Origin: Hermodice carunculata
Lineage: Eukaryota; Annelida; Polychaeta; Eunicida; Amphinomidae
NCBI GenBank assembly: GCA_964020975.1
Contig: OZ026626.1
Coordinates: 11,912,060 to 11,976,059, forward strand
Direction of reading: 5' to 3'
DNA: 64,000 bases
Part shown: in pieces, positions 23,174 to 34,146 of the stretch
Position numbering within the stretch: position 1 is the stretch's first letter
Layout: each line of letters begins with the position of its first letter
Translations under genes and position numbers: made by a program
Notes under the pieces: generated by a model
The model's input: only the letters and a program-made list of their open reading frames with translations
What the model was told of the DNA's origin: nothing
The model's database searches: none

Positions 23174-24237
23174 AGTGTGTGTTAGGGTCACTTTCCCAGC
23201 AGAATCGTGTTATCAGAACATCTGTTAATTTTAACCATGTCAATGAACCTGGCAATTTGCAAATCGATGACAATCACAGAACTACAAATTTGCATAACCT
23301 ATGCATCCTCACAGTCTGATTTGTAGCTTTCCTATATCAATGCAAATTTTCCTTTACCGGTATGAAAATCTCTTTTTACTAGGATGTGCCTTGCAAAGCA
23401 AGAGCTTTAGACCCACATGCAAGTTACAACATTCTTTACTATGAATGTGATAATTACGACAATAATCGGCAGTCAAAAACCACAGCACCCATCAAATCTG
23501 AAAGCTTTTCACGTGTGGCTACATTCATGCTTATGAATGAACTTTATCGACTTCATTATTTATATAAGATGGCAGTGAAATATTTAAATGTAAATTGGCA
23601 AAAGAAAAGTGACATACAAAACACAGCTACATAATGTGCAACAAGCACACCACAAATCAAATATAAGGACAAACAGAGCATCCAGTCAGAGCGTCAAACA
23701 AACAGACCACTTTACAAAAATATGTAAATAACAATATTGACACACTGGCGTTCTTTACAAACTTACAATCACCCCTGTTGTGATTTAAACATACACTTGT
23801 GATCCCAATATACTCCAGCTGGGAAGAGGGAAATGACTTAGGTAAAAATGTTCAAATTTAATACTACAAGTTACTTCCCTTTTTCTGAACAGTTTATAGC
23901 ATAGGATTCCAAAATTGCTATTACTTCACTAATTTCATGATAAAATCAAATAATTGGACTCTACTTTTTCATTTAGATTTGTAAATGTGTCATTCAATTT
24001 CTTTAACATAATTTCCCTAGATATAGTAAATTAATCGGAGGCAAATAAAATGCATTTTATCCTCAAGACGACTACATCTCATATAATTCCTTTAGTTTAC
24101 TAATATTGTATTTCCGTAGCGGGGGCAAAATTGCGATATGTTCTGTTATGATAATGGCCGTATATATCAATGACAGGTTAACCTAATGAAATGTTGTCAT
24201 AGATAGATTAAGACTTGAAAGTTTCAAAGCACCTTAC

Positions 24238-24348
24238 CACACTCTGATTCATCCGACCCATCTCCACAGTCATCAGAGAAGTCGCAATACAGAGATAATG
24301 AAATTAATTTTTCACTTTTGCATCTGAAACGTTGAAGCTGCAAGCTGC
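24238..24348 (-). CDS. receptor gene: LDLa module exon (divergent)
   Basis: 111 bases, phase 1 at both ends (acceptor attgcag, donor gtaagg). It encodes SLQLQRFRCKSEKLISLSLY, then CDFSDDCGDGSDESEC. The C-terminal half (DDCGDGSDESEC) is a canonical LDLa calcium site. The N-terminal half shows fewer Cys than usual, so one disulphide may be missing; an adjacent-exon partner cannot be excluded. Confidence 0.85.
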
Positions 24349-24744
24349 CTGCAATAACAATGTTTTTTTTTTAATAAGAATTTTTATTAAAATATGTTGG
24401 GCTCAGTTTTACATAACTAGCAAATCTTGTTCATGTACCGTCCTTTTTGTTGTAGTCTAACAAACACCTCAGCCTTGATGTGCAACAAACAATGCATTGC
24501 ACTCTTAAAGAATTATTGACGCGTTTCTCTAATTTTTCATATATGTCCGCCTGCTTCCACGTATTTTGCATCTGTACTATGACCAAACAATTCTCATATT
24601 CACATAAAATACATGAATTGGGACGTATGTGTGTCTACTCGTGGTTAAACTCATTCTGTCTTGTGATTTATGTGCAAATCCCAGAGTAAAATATTTGTCT
24701 TCATCTATTTGAAAAATATTTCAAAAATTGAAATAACCTAAGTA

Positions 24745-25372
24745 ACACCACCAGCTGCCTTTTATTGGTGACTGCCTGTCTCAAATAAGGAACGAAATTT
24801 GTTTCATTACATTGGTGTTGGCAAATAAATATTTGTGTTTTGATAACTCTTGTATCTATTTGCTGTCATAGGTTGGTTGAAATGTATGAATCTTTACTGG
24901 CTATGTTGTAGAGTGGCCTGTGTTCTCATAAGGACAGCTATAATGGGGGAGAGTGTGTTATTGCTTCAGATTGATAAATATCACAAAAAAACGATGTAGC
25001 CCTACTTCCCTTCTTTTTATGTAAACTTAGCTGACGGACAAGTAAGGTGAACTAATGAATGACAGGCCTACTCTGTCTCTTTTTGTATCTTTGGTACAAG
25101 TGCACAAATCTTTGGCACAAGAGCAAAATTTTGGGTTTTATGTGGTTTTGCCTATAGGTTTTTGAAGAAAAATAAAGCCCGTTGTCAATGAAGAATGTTT
25201 CAGAGATTGCAAGCACTGGTTTAAAACTACCAGCTCCCTTTCAATGAATAACTGCATATCTCTAACCAGACAGCATTTTTTTCACTTTAGTATTGGATGA
25301 TGAGTGTGGGTGTTTGTGAAACACTTGAATCTAATTGCTGTCGTTGTTTGGTTGAAATGCAGAGCATGGGTA
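24745..25372. repeat. inverted copies of the ~490-bp repeat
   Basis: The plus strand here matches the reverse complement of 11,640-12,372: gactgcctgtctcaa, 'ggctatgttgt', 'gataaatatcacaaaaa', 'cttagctgac.gacaagt'. A second partial unit starts near 25,184 (actggtttaaaactaccagc). So the unit exists as a tandem at two loci 13 kb apart, in opposite orientation. These copies are more diverged than those at 11.4-12.4 kb. Confidence 0.75.
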
Positions 25373-25969
25373 ACTATTTTTCTAACCCATTTAATCAAAA
25401 TTTATCGCAATCTTGTCGCAGGTGGTGAGTGTCATTGCTGATTATCATTTTGGTGGCGCTATTCATAAAATACGCTGAAAGAAGCTACGTATGCAGCACC
25501 TGAAAAATGAGGTAAACTGAGCTCATTCCTTCCTGAAAAAATATAATTTTACGACGTCAGCATGAGTATATATCATCGCAATGTCCAATGCTCATGTGTA
25601 TAAAACCAAAAAGTAAAATAGTTTCATAAACAATGTAAATTTTTCAAAACAATCACCATGGCAACAACATGTAACAAACTATTTCTGGACGATTGGTTTT
25701 TATTCGCTGGCAAGGCTCAACCCCTAATCCTGCCATGTCTCCCATTGACAAATCTGCATTTCTACAGTTGTTAGTCAGATAAGTCATGCCTTTTTCCAAT
25801 ATAAGATATAGACCATACCAAGAAACCAATCTGAAGCCTAAAAGCTGAGCAAATATGGGACGAATATTAATATGTGACTTTATTTTTATCTGAACTAGTT
25901 CCGTACTATTCCGTAATTATGTTTGGTTTGATAGGTATTCTACAGTTACATTGAAGCTCTGCATTTATA

Positions 25970-26280
25970 AGCAAAACTTTACTAATTCATTATTTGCCAT
26001 GTTAATATCTATTTTTAAATGGGTTGTCTTTGCTGAATATTTAATTAAGACAAAGAGCCGCTACTCAGAGAGACATGCAGGGTACAGGCTCCGAAACATG
26101 TTCTGAGTAGTTACCCACTGAAGACCCCTGACTTTTTTGGGTTAATACAGTCTATGTGCAAATTCTATTGAAGGAAGTATGCAATGTGGACAATAATGAT
26201 TCCATATGTATATAGCTTAGACAGTGAAAGGTTAGCTTACAGAGAGTGAAGAATTCGGACTGCAGAGTAGGGTTATGACT
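25970..26280. repeat. dispersed repeat, copy 2
   Basis: The partner of 6,650-6,965, sharing tttataagcaaaac, gagccgctactcagagagac, 'ggctccgaaacatgttctgagtag'-type words (with substitutions), and ttccatatgtatata. It lies in the intron between two LDLa exons. Confidence 0.7.
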
Positions 26281-26700
26281 ACTAGGAAGTAGTTCTGGAT
26301 AAAAAGACACAGATACAATATTTCCTCAAAACCTTTAAAATATGAAAAGCTTGTCTAACCACAAATGGAATGGCTGATTCAAAATATATGAAATACGGGG
26401 ATTTCAAGCAGCTGTAAAGTCTAAATTGTGTCCCATGCTATAATAAAATAGCAAATCCAAAATTTATGTTAATGGGCATCTAATTTAATTCCATTGACAT
26501 AAATGCATGCTTGTAAGCATTATATTTTTTTAAGGTGGTTAGGGTACACAATTGACAGGACAGACCTGTATGTCTTACTTTAAGGCTAAAAACAAAGTGT
26601 TGAAGAAAGTGCGAAAAACAAGGACAGAATTAGTTAGACGAAAACAGAGGCAAATGTCTTCAGCATTTTGCATTATCACACAAAAAATGAGAGCACATAC

Positions 26701-26856
26701 TGCAGTTTTTCTCATCTGAGCCCGTCCGACAATCGCCAATGCCATCACAAATGTACACCTCAAGAATGTTTTCTCCATTTTCACACTGTGCAAGTCCGGA
26801 ACGTTTTGTGTTGCTCATAGGCACCAATGGTAGGATTCTATGCTCCTCTTTTCTTT
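26701..26856 (-). CDS. receptor gene: linker plus LDLa module exon
   Basis: 156 bases, phase 1 at both ends; acceptor tttttcag, donor gtatgt. A 23-residue linker (HRILPLVPMSNTKRSG) precedes CENGENILEVYICDGIGDC, then RTGSDEKNC. It follows the C-type lectin exon trio and is the first of the LDLa series. The Cys pattern is LDLa with a shortened first loop. Confidence 0.88.
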
Positions 26857-26870
26857 CTGAAAAAATTGTT

Positions 26871-26872
<2 letters not shown>

Positions 26873-26918
<46 letters not shown>

Positions 26919-26955
26919 AATGTATGTATGTATGTATGTATGTATGTATGTACGC
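26873..26955. repeat. (TG)n then (TATG)n microsatellite
   Basis: About 17 TG units followed by about 12 TATG units, just inside the intron upstream of the LDLa acceptor. Confidence 0.95.
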
Positions 26956-27281
26956 ACGTACACCTGTATGTAAAGGATATATTCAAGTGTAAGTACATTT
27001 CATGAAAAGGCAATTGTCTTTACAAGGTTAACCAATTTTACATCTGCCACGTTTTTTCTGGGCCCTTTTTTATATGTACATGGTATACAAAATAATGATA
27101 CACTTTTATGAAATTTATGTATAATGGGTAAATTGGGTAACTTAGAGCCAAAGGTAATTAAATGGTACAAAGTATGAAATAGGGCTTGTTTTCAGTTTTG
27201 CTTTTGACCGCCCTATTTATACGTAACCTTGCTTTAAAACTAAATTGGCATGCCTTTTTGTTCTGCCTGTTCTTTCCGTAC

Positions 27282-27439
27282 CTTTTAATGCTGCCACTTT
27301 GCAAACATACTGTTTTATAGAAGTGTAAGAACATGGAATATCACGCCAGTTTTCATAGGATTTTAGGCTGTGTAACTGTATCATGGTGCAATCTTCGATT
27401 CCTGATCCATCTGGCTGAATTGACTCTTTTCCTTGGTAC
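27282..27439 (-). CDS. receptor gene: C-type lectin domain, exon 3
   Basis: One base, 52 codons, one base (phase 2 in, phase 1 out). It encodes YQGKESIQPDGSGIEDCTMI, SYENWRDIPCSYTS and KQYVCKV: the last two conserved Cys of a C-type lectin fold with the W-x-D-x-x-C and VCK landmarks. The calcium-site motifs EPN/QPD and WND are not clearly present (there is QPD, but W-R-D where WND is usual), so sugar binding is uncertain. Confidence 0.92.
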
Positions 27440-27705
27440 CTACATGAATCAAACAAATATTACCTTATTAATTATGTTAGTATCAAGCTGATAATGTTTG
27501 AAAAGATATCAAAGTACATTAAGTTGATTTACGTCTTCATTAAAGCTTCATTTGCAAGGAAGAGTTTAGTCTATATAGGCACTAATACGTTAAATACTGT
27601 ATTTTGTAGGTCTGCATCTGCAAAATGACCATAAAAACAGGTCCATGCACTCATGAGACACTTGACTACGGCTTTATATGAAAATACGAACTATTTATAC
27701 TTCAC

Positions 27706-27775
27706 CAGTTGCTGTAGGTGAGTGGTGTTCCATCTGTCCACACCCAGTCTCCTTCTTTCTCGCGATCATTAAGTC
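27706..27775 (-). CDS. receptor gene: C-type lectin domain, exon 2
   Basis: A 70-base exon (phase 1 in, phase 2 out) encodes LNDREKEGDWVWTDGTPLTY and SN. 'GLND..KEGDWVWTDGTPLTYSNW' with its flanking residues is the central WIG/L-N-D and W-x-W-x-DG segment of C-type lectins. Acceptor tttgtag, donor gtgaag. Confidence 0.93.
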
Positions 27776-28271
27776 CTACAAAGGAGCAGGAACAAACATA
27801 ACATCATATTCATCTGGACCAAACTTTTGCCTTGTCAAAAGGAAACTGAGCTTTTCTGGACATGACTCAGGCGATAGTGACCATTGTACGGCACATCGTT
27901 GCCTCAATTTCATCACAGTCTATACAAGATATTAAAGCAACAGTTTCATTCTCGATAGATACACAAAGAAGTGCGCAAACAATCACGTCATAAATTATAT
28001 GAATAATGTGAACAAAGTAAATAGGCATAGTGAATAGACACATACAATGGACAGTAATTTAGACCTCGATAACATAGGTAAAGGTATTGGAATTCGCTTC
28101 CACATCTGTGCTTTATTTACAATGAATGTATCTATTTGGCTTAAGAGGTGCGGTTCCTTCAAGTTTGCATTGCGGACACCCAAAGTCACCAGAGATGTAC
28201 TTTTTACCTGAATACGTTGATAGCAAATATACAATTCTAAGAAAAATGGTGTTTCCTCTGATATTTCGTAC

Positions 28272-28478
28272 CTAAAAATACCATTCCTTCCTCTGGAAGC
28301 CATTTTGTGGTAAGTAAATGATGCATCAGCTTGCTTTCATCTTCGGTATGTATATTGAGGAGACGACCCTGGTGTGATTTGCACAGATCTTCTGCTTCTG
28401 ACCACAGTAATGTTGTATTGCTTCGGAAAGACTGGTAGCAATTGGTTTGGAAATGCAGCCATCCATTTGGGCATTTCT
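28272..28478 (-). CDS. receptor gene: C-type lectin domain, exon 1
   Basis: 207 bases, phase 1 at both ends. It encodes KCPNGWLHFQTNCYQSF, WSEAEDLCKSHQGRLLNIHT and DESKLMHHL: the N-terminal half of a C-type lectin with Cys1-Cys3 and the 'W.EA...C...G..L..I' helix. The acceptor (atatcaaag) is poor in pyrimidines, but the frame fit with the CUB exon (GAG = Glu) and exon 2 supports it. Confidence 0.92.
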
Positions 28479-29462
28479 CTTTGATATAAATATATATCAG
28501 TCATGTGCATTTAATCCCTCATAATGGAAAAGACACTTGTTCAGTTATGTTTCAGTTTCATGATCTCTGCCCCCACCCCACCCAACATACACTGAAAAAC
28601 ACCCAACTGTGTCATTTTTATTTGTGTGAAACGTTTATTTTAACAACGATCATAAATATCTAGTAAAAATAATCCATGAGGGGGGTTTGAAAAGAAAAAA
28701 CAATATCCAGCAGCAGATCATTCAAAATTTAGTTGCAAGTGTGGCCGCATCGCGAAAACTCTAAGATTCGCTTCCAGAAAGAAAAGGTGGCCATTTTGTA
28801 AGGCCATAAGCAAACTCGAGTGTGCAAGAACCTAAAAGACCCCTCCATGTATAAAATAGCTTTGTTTTATTTAAGATTAAAGATATAAATGGATCTCACA
28901 TTATTGTATAAATGTTATACAAAATGTCATGTCTGTAATCTAAAAGTAAAGTCAAGTAAAAGTAGTTGCCACCCATAAAATGTATGAGACTATTCCTTTT
29001 ACCCCTCTGCTTTTATCTCTGCTTATTGTCGTAAGAATGTAAAAAATAAACAATATGCGTATTCTGTTACTTAAATGACTACCAGAAGACACTACACGCA
29101 TTACCTTAAAAAACGAATGACGACTCCAAGTAATAACATTGTTATAAGGCAGCACTGGTTGTGAAATTTGATTTCAAAGATTTTAATTGTACGTATAAAT
29201 TGTGTCTTAATTATGTATAGGGCCCAAAACACATATCACATTTACGCTCTTGCTGTGGAAGGTGTGATTATGAAGTGCTCACAATTCCTGCAAAGTTGGA
29301 ACCAGTATTATATCAACTGGTCATGTCGATTTGTCTGAATGAAATACCCTTGCGCCCTAATAGTACTGTGTGGTGGCTTCGGTATGCATCCATAGTGTAG
29401 GGACTTTTAAAATTACAAAGTTGATTTACTTTTGCTGTATACCTATATTTGTATCGTCCTAC
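28479..29462 (-). other. intron, no recognised element
   Basis: About 980 bases between CUB and C-type lectin exons. AT-rich; a polypurine run at about 28,677-28,700 is the only visible structure. Confidence 0.6.
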
Positions 29463-29894
29463 CTGCATCGGTCCCATAGTGGGCAAAGTTGACTGGCAGG
29501 GAATACACGTTTGATTCATACAAGGCACGAAATCCAACACGACTATGTTGGAAATCAGAGAGAAACTCAACTCTCATGTGATTCCAACTGGAGAACACTT
29601 GATTTGGTGGTTTGTTCATATTGCAGTATCTTTCCGCATTTGTAGCAGATCCACGTTGGTTGTAGTCAGTAATTTGGATATAATCTCTGTTGCAATTAAG
29701 TTCTTCTTCTTCGAAAATATCAAAAGTAGTGAAGGTTAATTGGATATACCTGGTCGCCTCAACCTTTATGGCCCAGACACAGCGCTGATTTGGGAAGTAA
29801 GATAAAGGGAATCCAGGAGAGACAATGTAACCGCACTGTTCAACACACTTGCTAATTCCTTCACACTGACCTTGCACATTGCAACCGCCACAAT
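29463..29894 (-). CDS. receptor gene: CUB domain exon
   Basis: A 432-base exon, phase 1 at both ends, holds a whole CUB domain of about 110 residues plus a Cys-rich lead (CGGCNVQGQCEGISKC). It has CGYIVSPGFPLSYFPNQRC, VWAIKVEATRYIQLTFTTFD, 'YIQITDYNQ', 'RYCN' and 'MRVEFLSDFQHSRVGFRALY'. The D and Y at 'CNRDYIQI' match the calcium-site region of many CUBs. CUB domains bind proteins in the extracellular space. A 30-residue tail (ESNVYSLPVNFAHYGTDA) leads into the C-type lectin. Confidence 0.95.
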
Positions 29895-30086
29895 CTGCAA
29901 GAGAGAGGACAACACGCAGATATAAATGCACAGGATAGCGCTCCTCTCCTAGTGAATCCAGTCCACTTCCATCTTTGTTTAAAATATATGTGACGCATGC
30001 AGGGGTGTTGAGTGAAAGGCATTGTTAAAAGCAACATTTCCATATATAGCAATGTAGTCAGAGCAAACAATGAAATATAAACTTAC

Positions 30087-30303
30087 CTAAGAAAGTCACA
30101 TTGGCTTCCAAACCAAGTGTCGTTTGGTCAATGTTTGGGTTGTATTTATAACATGTTTGCAAAGTGACTGTCAAGACGTTATGTGGAGAAATGAACTGCT
30201 GGACCTGAGTAACATGTACATTATTATTTGGGTCTTGGTCAGCAGCATAGGAAACTCTGACCTGATCTTCACAATCGCCTGGATCAACGAAGTAACTTCC
30301 TTC
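30087..30303 (-). CDS. receptor gene: divergent CUB domain, second half
   Basis: 217 bases, phase 0 in, phase 1 out; acceptor tatacacag, donor gtaagt. It encodes EGSYFVDPGDCEDQVRVSY, 'VHVTQVQQFISPHNVLTVTL' and 'YKYNPNIDQTTLGLEANVTF'. Continuing the half at 32,843-32,985, the two give a CUB-like sandwich of about 120 residues: WRVLAP-like strand, then 'D.C.D.V.V' and 'F.A...F'. Cys positions are irregular, so it is a diverged CUB. Confidence 0.8.
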
Positions 30304-30599
30304 CTGTGTATACACAAAAAAACAGAAAAAAGCATTGAAAGATATATTATTATTCAAGGTCCTCCATTATGCATTATGCATAAATTTTTCATTTACTTCA
30401 ACTTATTTAATATTAATTTTAATTAATCTCACCTCCGAAAACGGAAAATCAAAATACAAATCACTGGTACATCAAAATAATATATGACATATCACAGTGA
30501 CTCAGTATGTCGTACAATACAGAAACTAAAAATATATAGACCAACAATAATATGGTTACAAATTACACCATATTTAAATACTCAAAATCCTCATTGCCT

Positions 30600-31740
30600 T
30601 TAGCGCCACTTATGCAGGAGATGCAGACCGGAACAAGCAGTGCCGCACCACCCATTACCCAGACACCAAGTGGGTGCAGATTTATCCACGGCTTTACCAA
30701 GAGTGATGCATTATGACTCCTTAACACAAAATTTCATACACCATCAATCAGCATAGTGTACGTTCATATCAATTAGACTTTGAAGTCAGGGTTGTTTCGA
30801 GCTCATTAGCATTACATCATCATCATATGTTTAAGAGTTAAGTTTTAGGTCAAATAAGCGAATAGCATAATGACAGTTTTCCACTTCCTTAAGCATATTG
30901 CCGATAAATATATTAGATACAGAAGGTGACAAAACACCGCCCTGTTTCATCACTTTCGTCAGGTGAAAAGACAAGCTATGTGAGCCCTTCCATCTGACAA
31001 CAGCAATAGAAAATGTCTGCCATTTATATAAAAACAGCCAATGATCAACTGGAATATCACCTCATAGAAAAGGCCACCATGCCAAAAACTGTCAAAGCAC
31101 GTTTCAGCATCTGATGTGCACAGACATGCAGGGGAGCCCATAGAATTAAATTCGGTGACTGTATCGTTTATCATAGAAGTAATGAAAGATGTACTTCGGC
31201 TTTTGCCAAATTCATATTGATTATCGATCACCTCATACTTAGATATCATCAGCTGTTCAATCTTAGCATTTGGCGAACTTAGACATACAAGTCCAACTTT
31301 TATGAGGCTTTCAAATAAGGATAATGATTGAATTCTAGAAAAATACCAGGGACTGTGGAAGTTGACAATATTGATGAAAGTACGTCAGCAAGAATATTAC
31401 ATAAAACAAGGGAAAGACCATGCTTAAGTGCTCAGCTGTTAAGCCATCACTACCAAGTCATCCGCCGCAGTTAAGTGTGCCAACCAGTTCTATCATTCTA
31501 TCAGGGACAACAACCAGCTCAGAAGAATAATTATGTATATTATTCGAATTGGATGATGCAATGTCACGAGGCTTAGCAGGGTAAGCATTAACCACATTAT
31601 CACCAGTCATTACACCTTCATATCAGTTAGCAAAGTCTTGAGGTTCTAATACTGAATTAACATTATTCTTCTTCATTATTTTCAGTTCATTCCAAAGGGC
31701 AGTCATTTTCCTATCACAAAAAAGACAATTTACCTTCTAA
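30600..31740 (-). mobile_element. LINE fragment (reverse transcriptase), same strand as host gene
   Basis: The minus strand shows a non-LTR reverse transcriptase in several frames: DRKMTALWNELKIMKKN, 'DNQYEFGKSRSTSFITSMIN', 'SDAETCFDSFWHGGLFYEV', 'HWLFLYKW', 'GVLSPSVSNIFI' and 'YDDDVMLMSS' (the (Y/A)xDD active-site box, here with three D). Multiple frameshifts make it inactive. The 'Q-Y-x-F-x-K-x-R-S-T' and 'D-A-E-x-C-F-D' blocks suit jockey/I-group LINEs, but the clade is not certain. Confidence 0.72.
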
Positions 31741-31748
31741 CATTACGG

Positions 31749-32460
31749 ATGCTCCGTTCGCGGAAGTTTTTGCCGGGAAACGCGCCTAAACTTTTTTTTT
31801 CAGACCTTTACAAGTGTAATGCACAACACCTGATTTCGGGCGTCCCATATCTACCCAAATGGACCATCAGAACCATTTACAGTCTCTTAGTTTTGCCAGT
31901 TTGGGACATACGTCCAATGTTTATAAAAAGTCAGTACATCGAAGTGCCATTAACAATTCGAAATCTTCCACAGTGACTCTTCGAGGCTCTTGTATCTTAG
32001 CACGTGTCCTTCAACTCAGTTGGGTTTAACTATTTCGATGCGAACTCCGACTAAAGTGGAACTCCTTAAGATGAAATGCTTTCAGTAACAACAAGGATGC
32101 TAGATTCATATTTGATGTGAAAAGACCTTTCATCCATATACCAGCATGCTCCCTAGTCGGTCTTAATTCAAAAAGGGACTTTTTATGGCGGACAAAAAAA
32201 TTTTTGACTGATGATATTCAGACAATCAACTTGTTTGGGATATTGCTTGTCGAATGCCGCTATGCAGGTGGTATCGACATCCCAGACTATTATGTCAGGG
32301 CATTCTCTTTAGAAATGTACATATTGTGTGGGTGTTCTATTTTAGAAATCTACATATCCTTTTCACAACAAAAACACATTAGAATAAATATTTCATTATA
32401 TGAAAGCCAATATATTTGGAAACCAATCATGTCCAGTGGAACAAGCTTCCCATCTTAAAT
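31749..32460 (+). mobile_element. possible L1/Tx1-like LINE 3' remnant
   Basis: On the plus strand, FLWRTKKFLTDDIQTINLFG followed by CRYAGGIDIPDYYVRAFSLE resembles the 'F.W......K...L......GG...P......' C-terminal region of L1/Tx1 reverse transcriptases. The preceding frame, YLPKWTIRTIYSLLVLPVWD, fits the same region weakly. No active-site block is present. Confidence 0.35.
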
Positions 32461-32842
32461 TTCAAAATAAATTAAGTGAGGTAGCATTGTCCATGCTGAA
32501 TAATGACTGTGCTACAACCTAACTGTCTGTATTACCATATAGTCATGAATAGTTGCCACTCTGAAGTGTATGAAGGGCAGTCGATAAAAAATCACTTAAT
32601 AAGGGATCATAAGTGAGGCAGATAGTTTACAGTTTGTTTAGAGTGGCGTGAATAAATGCCCATTGGTTTGCGAGAATTTGGTTTTGAGATTTTTTACATG
32701 TGATCTTTGTAATACTTCAAAATGCCAAACTTAAACAAATATGAAGTATGGATAAATTTAAGTATACTTCTAACTATATTCTAAGCTAAAGTTTTACAAA
32801 AAAAACTTGGAAAAAAACCGCAAATTAATCTGCAATACTTAC

Positions 32843-32985
32843 CCACCACCCGATCTCTCTTGGAACAAGTTTAACGTTCTTGAAGTTTAACTGTACATAT
32901 TTTTCTACGGGCGCCAGGACCCTCCAGGAGCAAGTGCGCAAACCCTCCAGATTTGTGATATAATCCGTAGTTCGTAGTAACATAC
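32843..32985 (-). CDS. receptor gene: divergent CUB domain, first half
   Basis: 143 bases, phase 1 in (acceptor tcgtgcag), phase 0 out (donor gtaagt). It encodes MLLRTTDYITNLEGLRTCSW, RVLAPVEKYVQLNFKNVKLV and PREIGWW. 'C.W.+.AP....+.L.F' is the CUB core. The joining codon to the lectin exon upstream reads Cys. Confidence 0.82.
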
Positions 32986-33084
32986 CTGCACGACTTGTAG
33001 TATTGCTACAAGCTGCGTATTCATAAACATAAATGCAATATCATACAACTATGATACATAGTTTACATTATGAAAAATACGATA

Positions 33085-33185
33085 AATTTATGTCGACCTG
33101 TATGGGATTCGAACCCATTACCTTCGGCACACTCGCCTAGCCAAATGTAAAGTCCAACACGCTGCCCTCTAGGCCATCGGGACAA
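33085..33185 (-). repeat. tRNA-like sequence (SINE head or tRNA relic)
   Basis: On the minus strand the A box tggcctagagg and B box ggttcgaatcc are present, with a perfect 5-bp T stem (atggg/cccat). The acceptor stem is poor (gtcccga against acaggtc) and the anticodon and variable region is not a standard fold, so this is not a working tRNA. tRNA-derived SINEs in molluscs have this form. It lies in the intron between the SUEL-like and CUB exons. Confidence 0.6.
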
Positions 33186-33846
33186 CCCCAAAAAAAGGTT
33201 GACCAAGGACCCAGGGTGATGTTATAGCAGATGTGGCTTGTACATTGACACGGTAGGGCACTTCCACAGACCGACTTATAGCTTTTCATACTTTGGTCGG
33301 AATTGGATATTGATATAGGCATTTTAACTATATCACTGCCATTTTTACTGAGTCAAACACATCATCGACACGCTTCAGGCGGAAAGTGGACAAAGCACGT
33401 CCAGGAAAGCTTGCCACCTTGGCTATGGCATTCTATCTGACTACAGAATTATGGTACCATAGCTCCTTCTACAAGGAATCTTAATCAAGTATCCATATTA
33501 TAGATAAAAACAGTTTATTTTAAGTACTTCGATTTTTGTAGCAGTTGGCACTAAAATAATATATAAAGAACATTTGTTAATTGTATCAAATATTGTCGTA
33601 TTCAAGTACATTTATGTATCCCTATCAGTAAAACTCAGCATATATATATATATGCAATTTTCTATCAACTATATATATATATGCAATTTTCTATCAACTA
33701 TTTAACAGATTGCGTCCAGGATCGGGATCAAATAATTGTTCATTTCCTTTGTATCTGGATGCTGTCAGAAATGTCATTTGCTATTATACATACTGTCTTA
33801 GTGTTATTAAAAATTTGCCTACTAGTGGTATCCTGGTAGGTTTTAC

Positions 33847-34089
33847 ATCCAACCTTGACTGTCCAGTTGTACGAATAGCTGCTGGTAGTTTCTCCTGCTG
33901 GAATATAACATTGTCGCCTTTCCATGCAATGCCTCACTACCATTGATAAATCTTTGTCTTTGACCAGGATGAAAAATTCACTTGTATTTGCGCCCAGGCC
34001 TTGACGTGCCCAATGGAAAACAATATTTCCTTCAGAGCATTTCAGGTGCACGAAACGTTTATCTTCCTTTTTCACAGTGGATATCCTTG
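33847..34089 (-). CDS. receptor gene: SUEL/rhamnose-lectin-like module exon
   Basis: 243 bases, phase 1 at both ends; acceptor attacag, donor gtaaaa. It encodes RISTVKKEDKRFVHLKCSEG, NIVFHWARQGLG, 'VVRHCMERRQCYIPAG' and 'YNWTVKVGC'. The order Cys-x-x-G-x-I-x-x-x-W-A-x-x-G, then C-x(5)-C-x-I-P-A, then a final V-x-C resembles galactose/rhamnose-binding lectin (SUEL) domains. The family's usual YGR signature is replaced (WARQG), so the match is partial. An alternative donor further on would change the last residues. Confidence 0.65.
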
Positions 34090-34103
34090 CTGTAATTATG
34101 TAA

Positions 34104-34146
<43 letters not shown>

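Noticed and set aside
27678-27935. Plus-strand frame over the C-type lectin exon 2
   Set aside because: It is the antisense shadow of the lectin exon. The minus strand has the domain, splice sites and phase fit.
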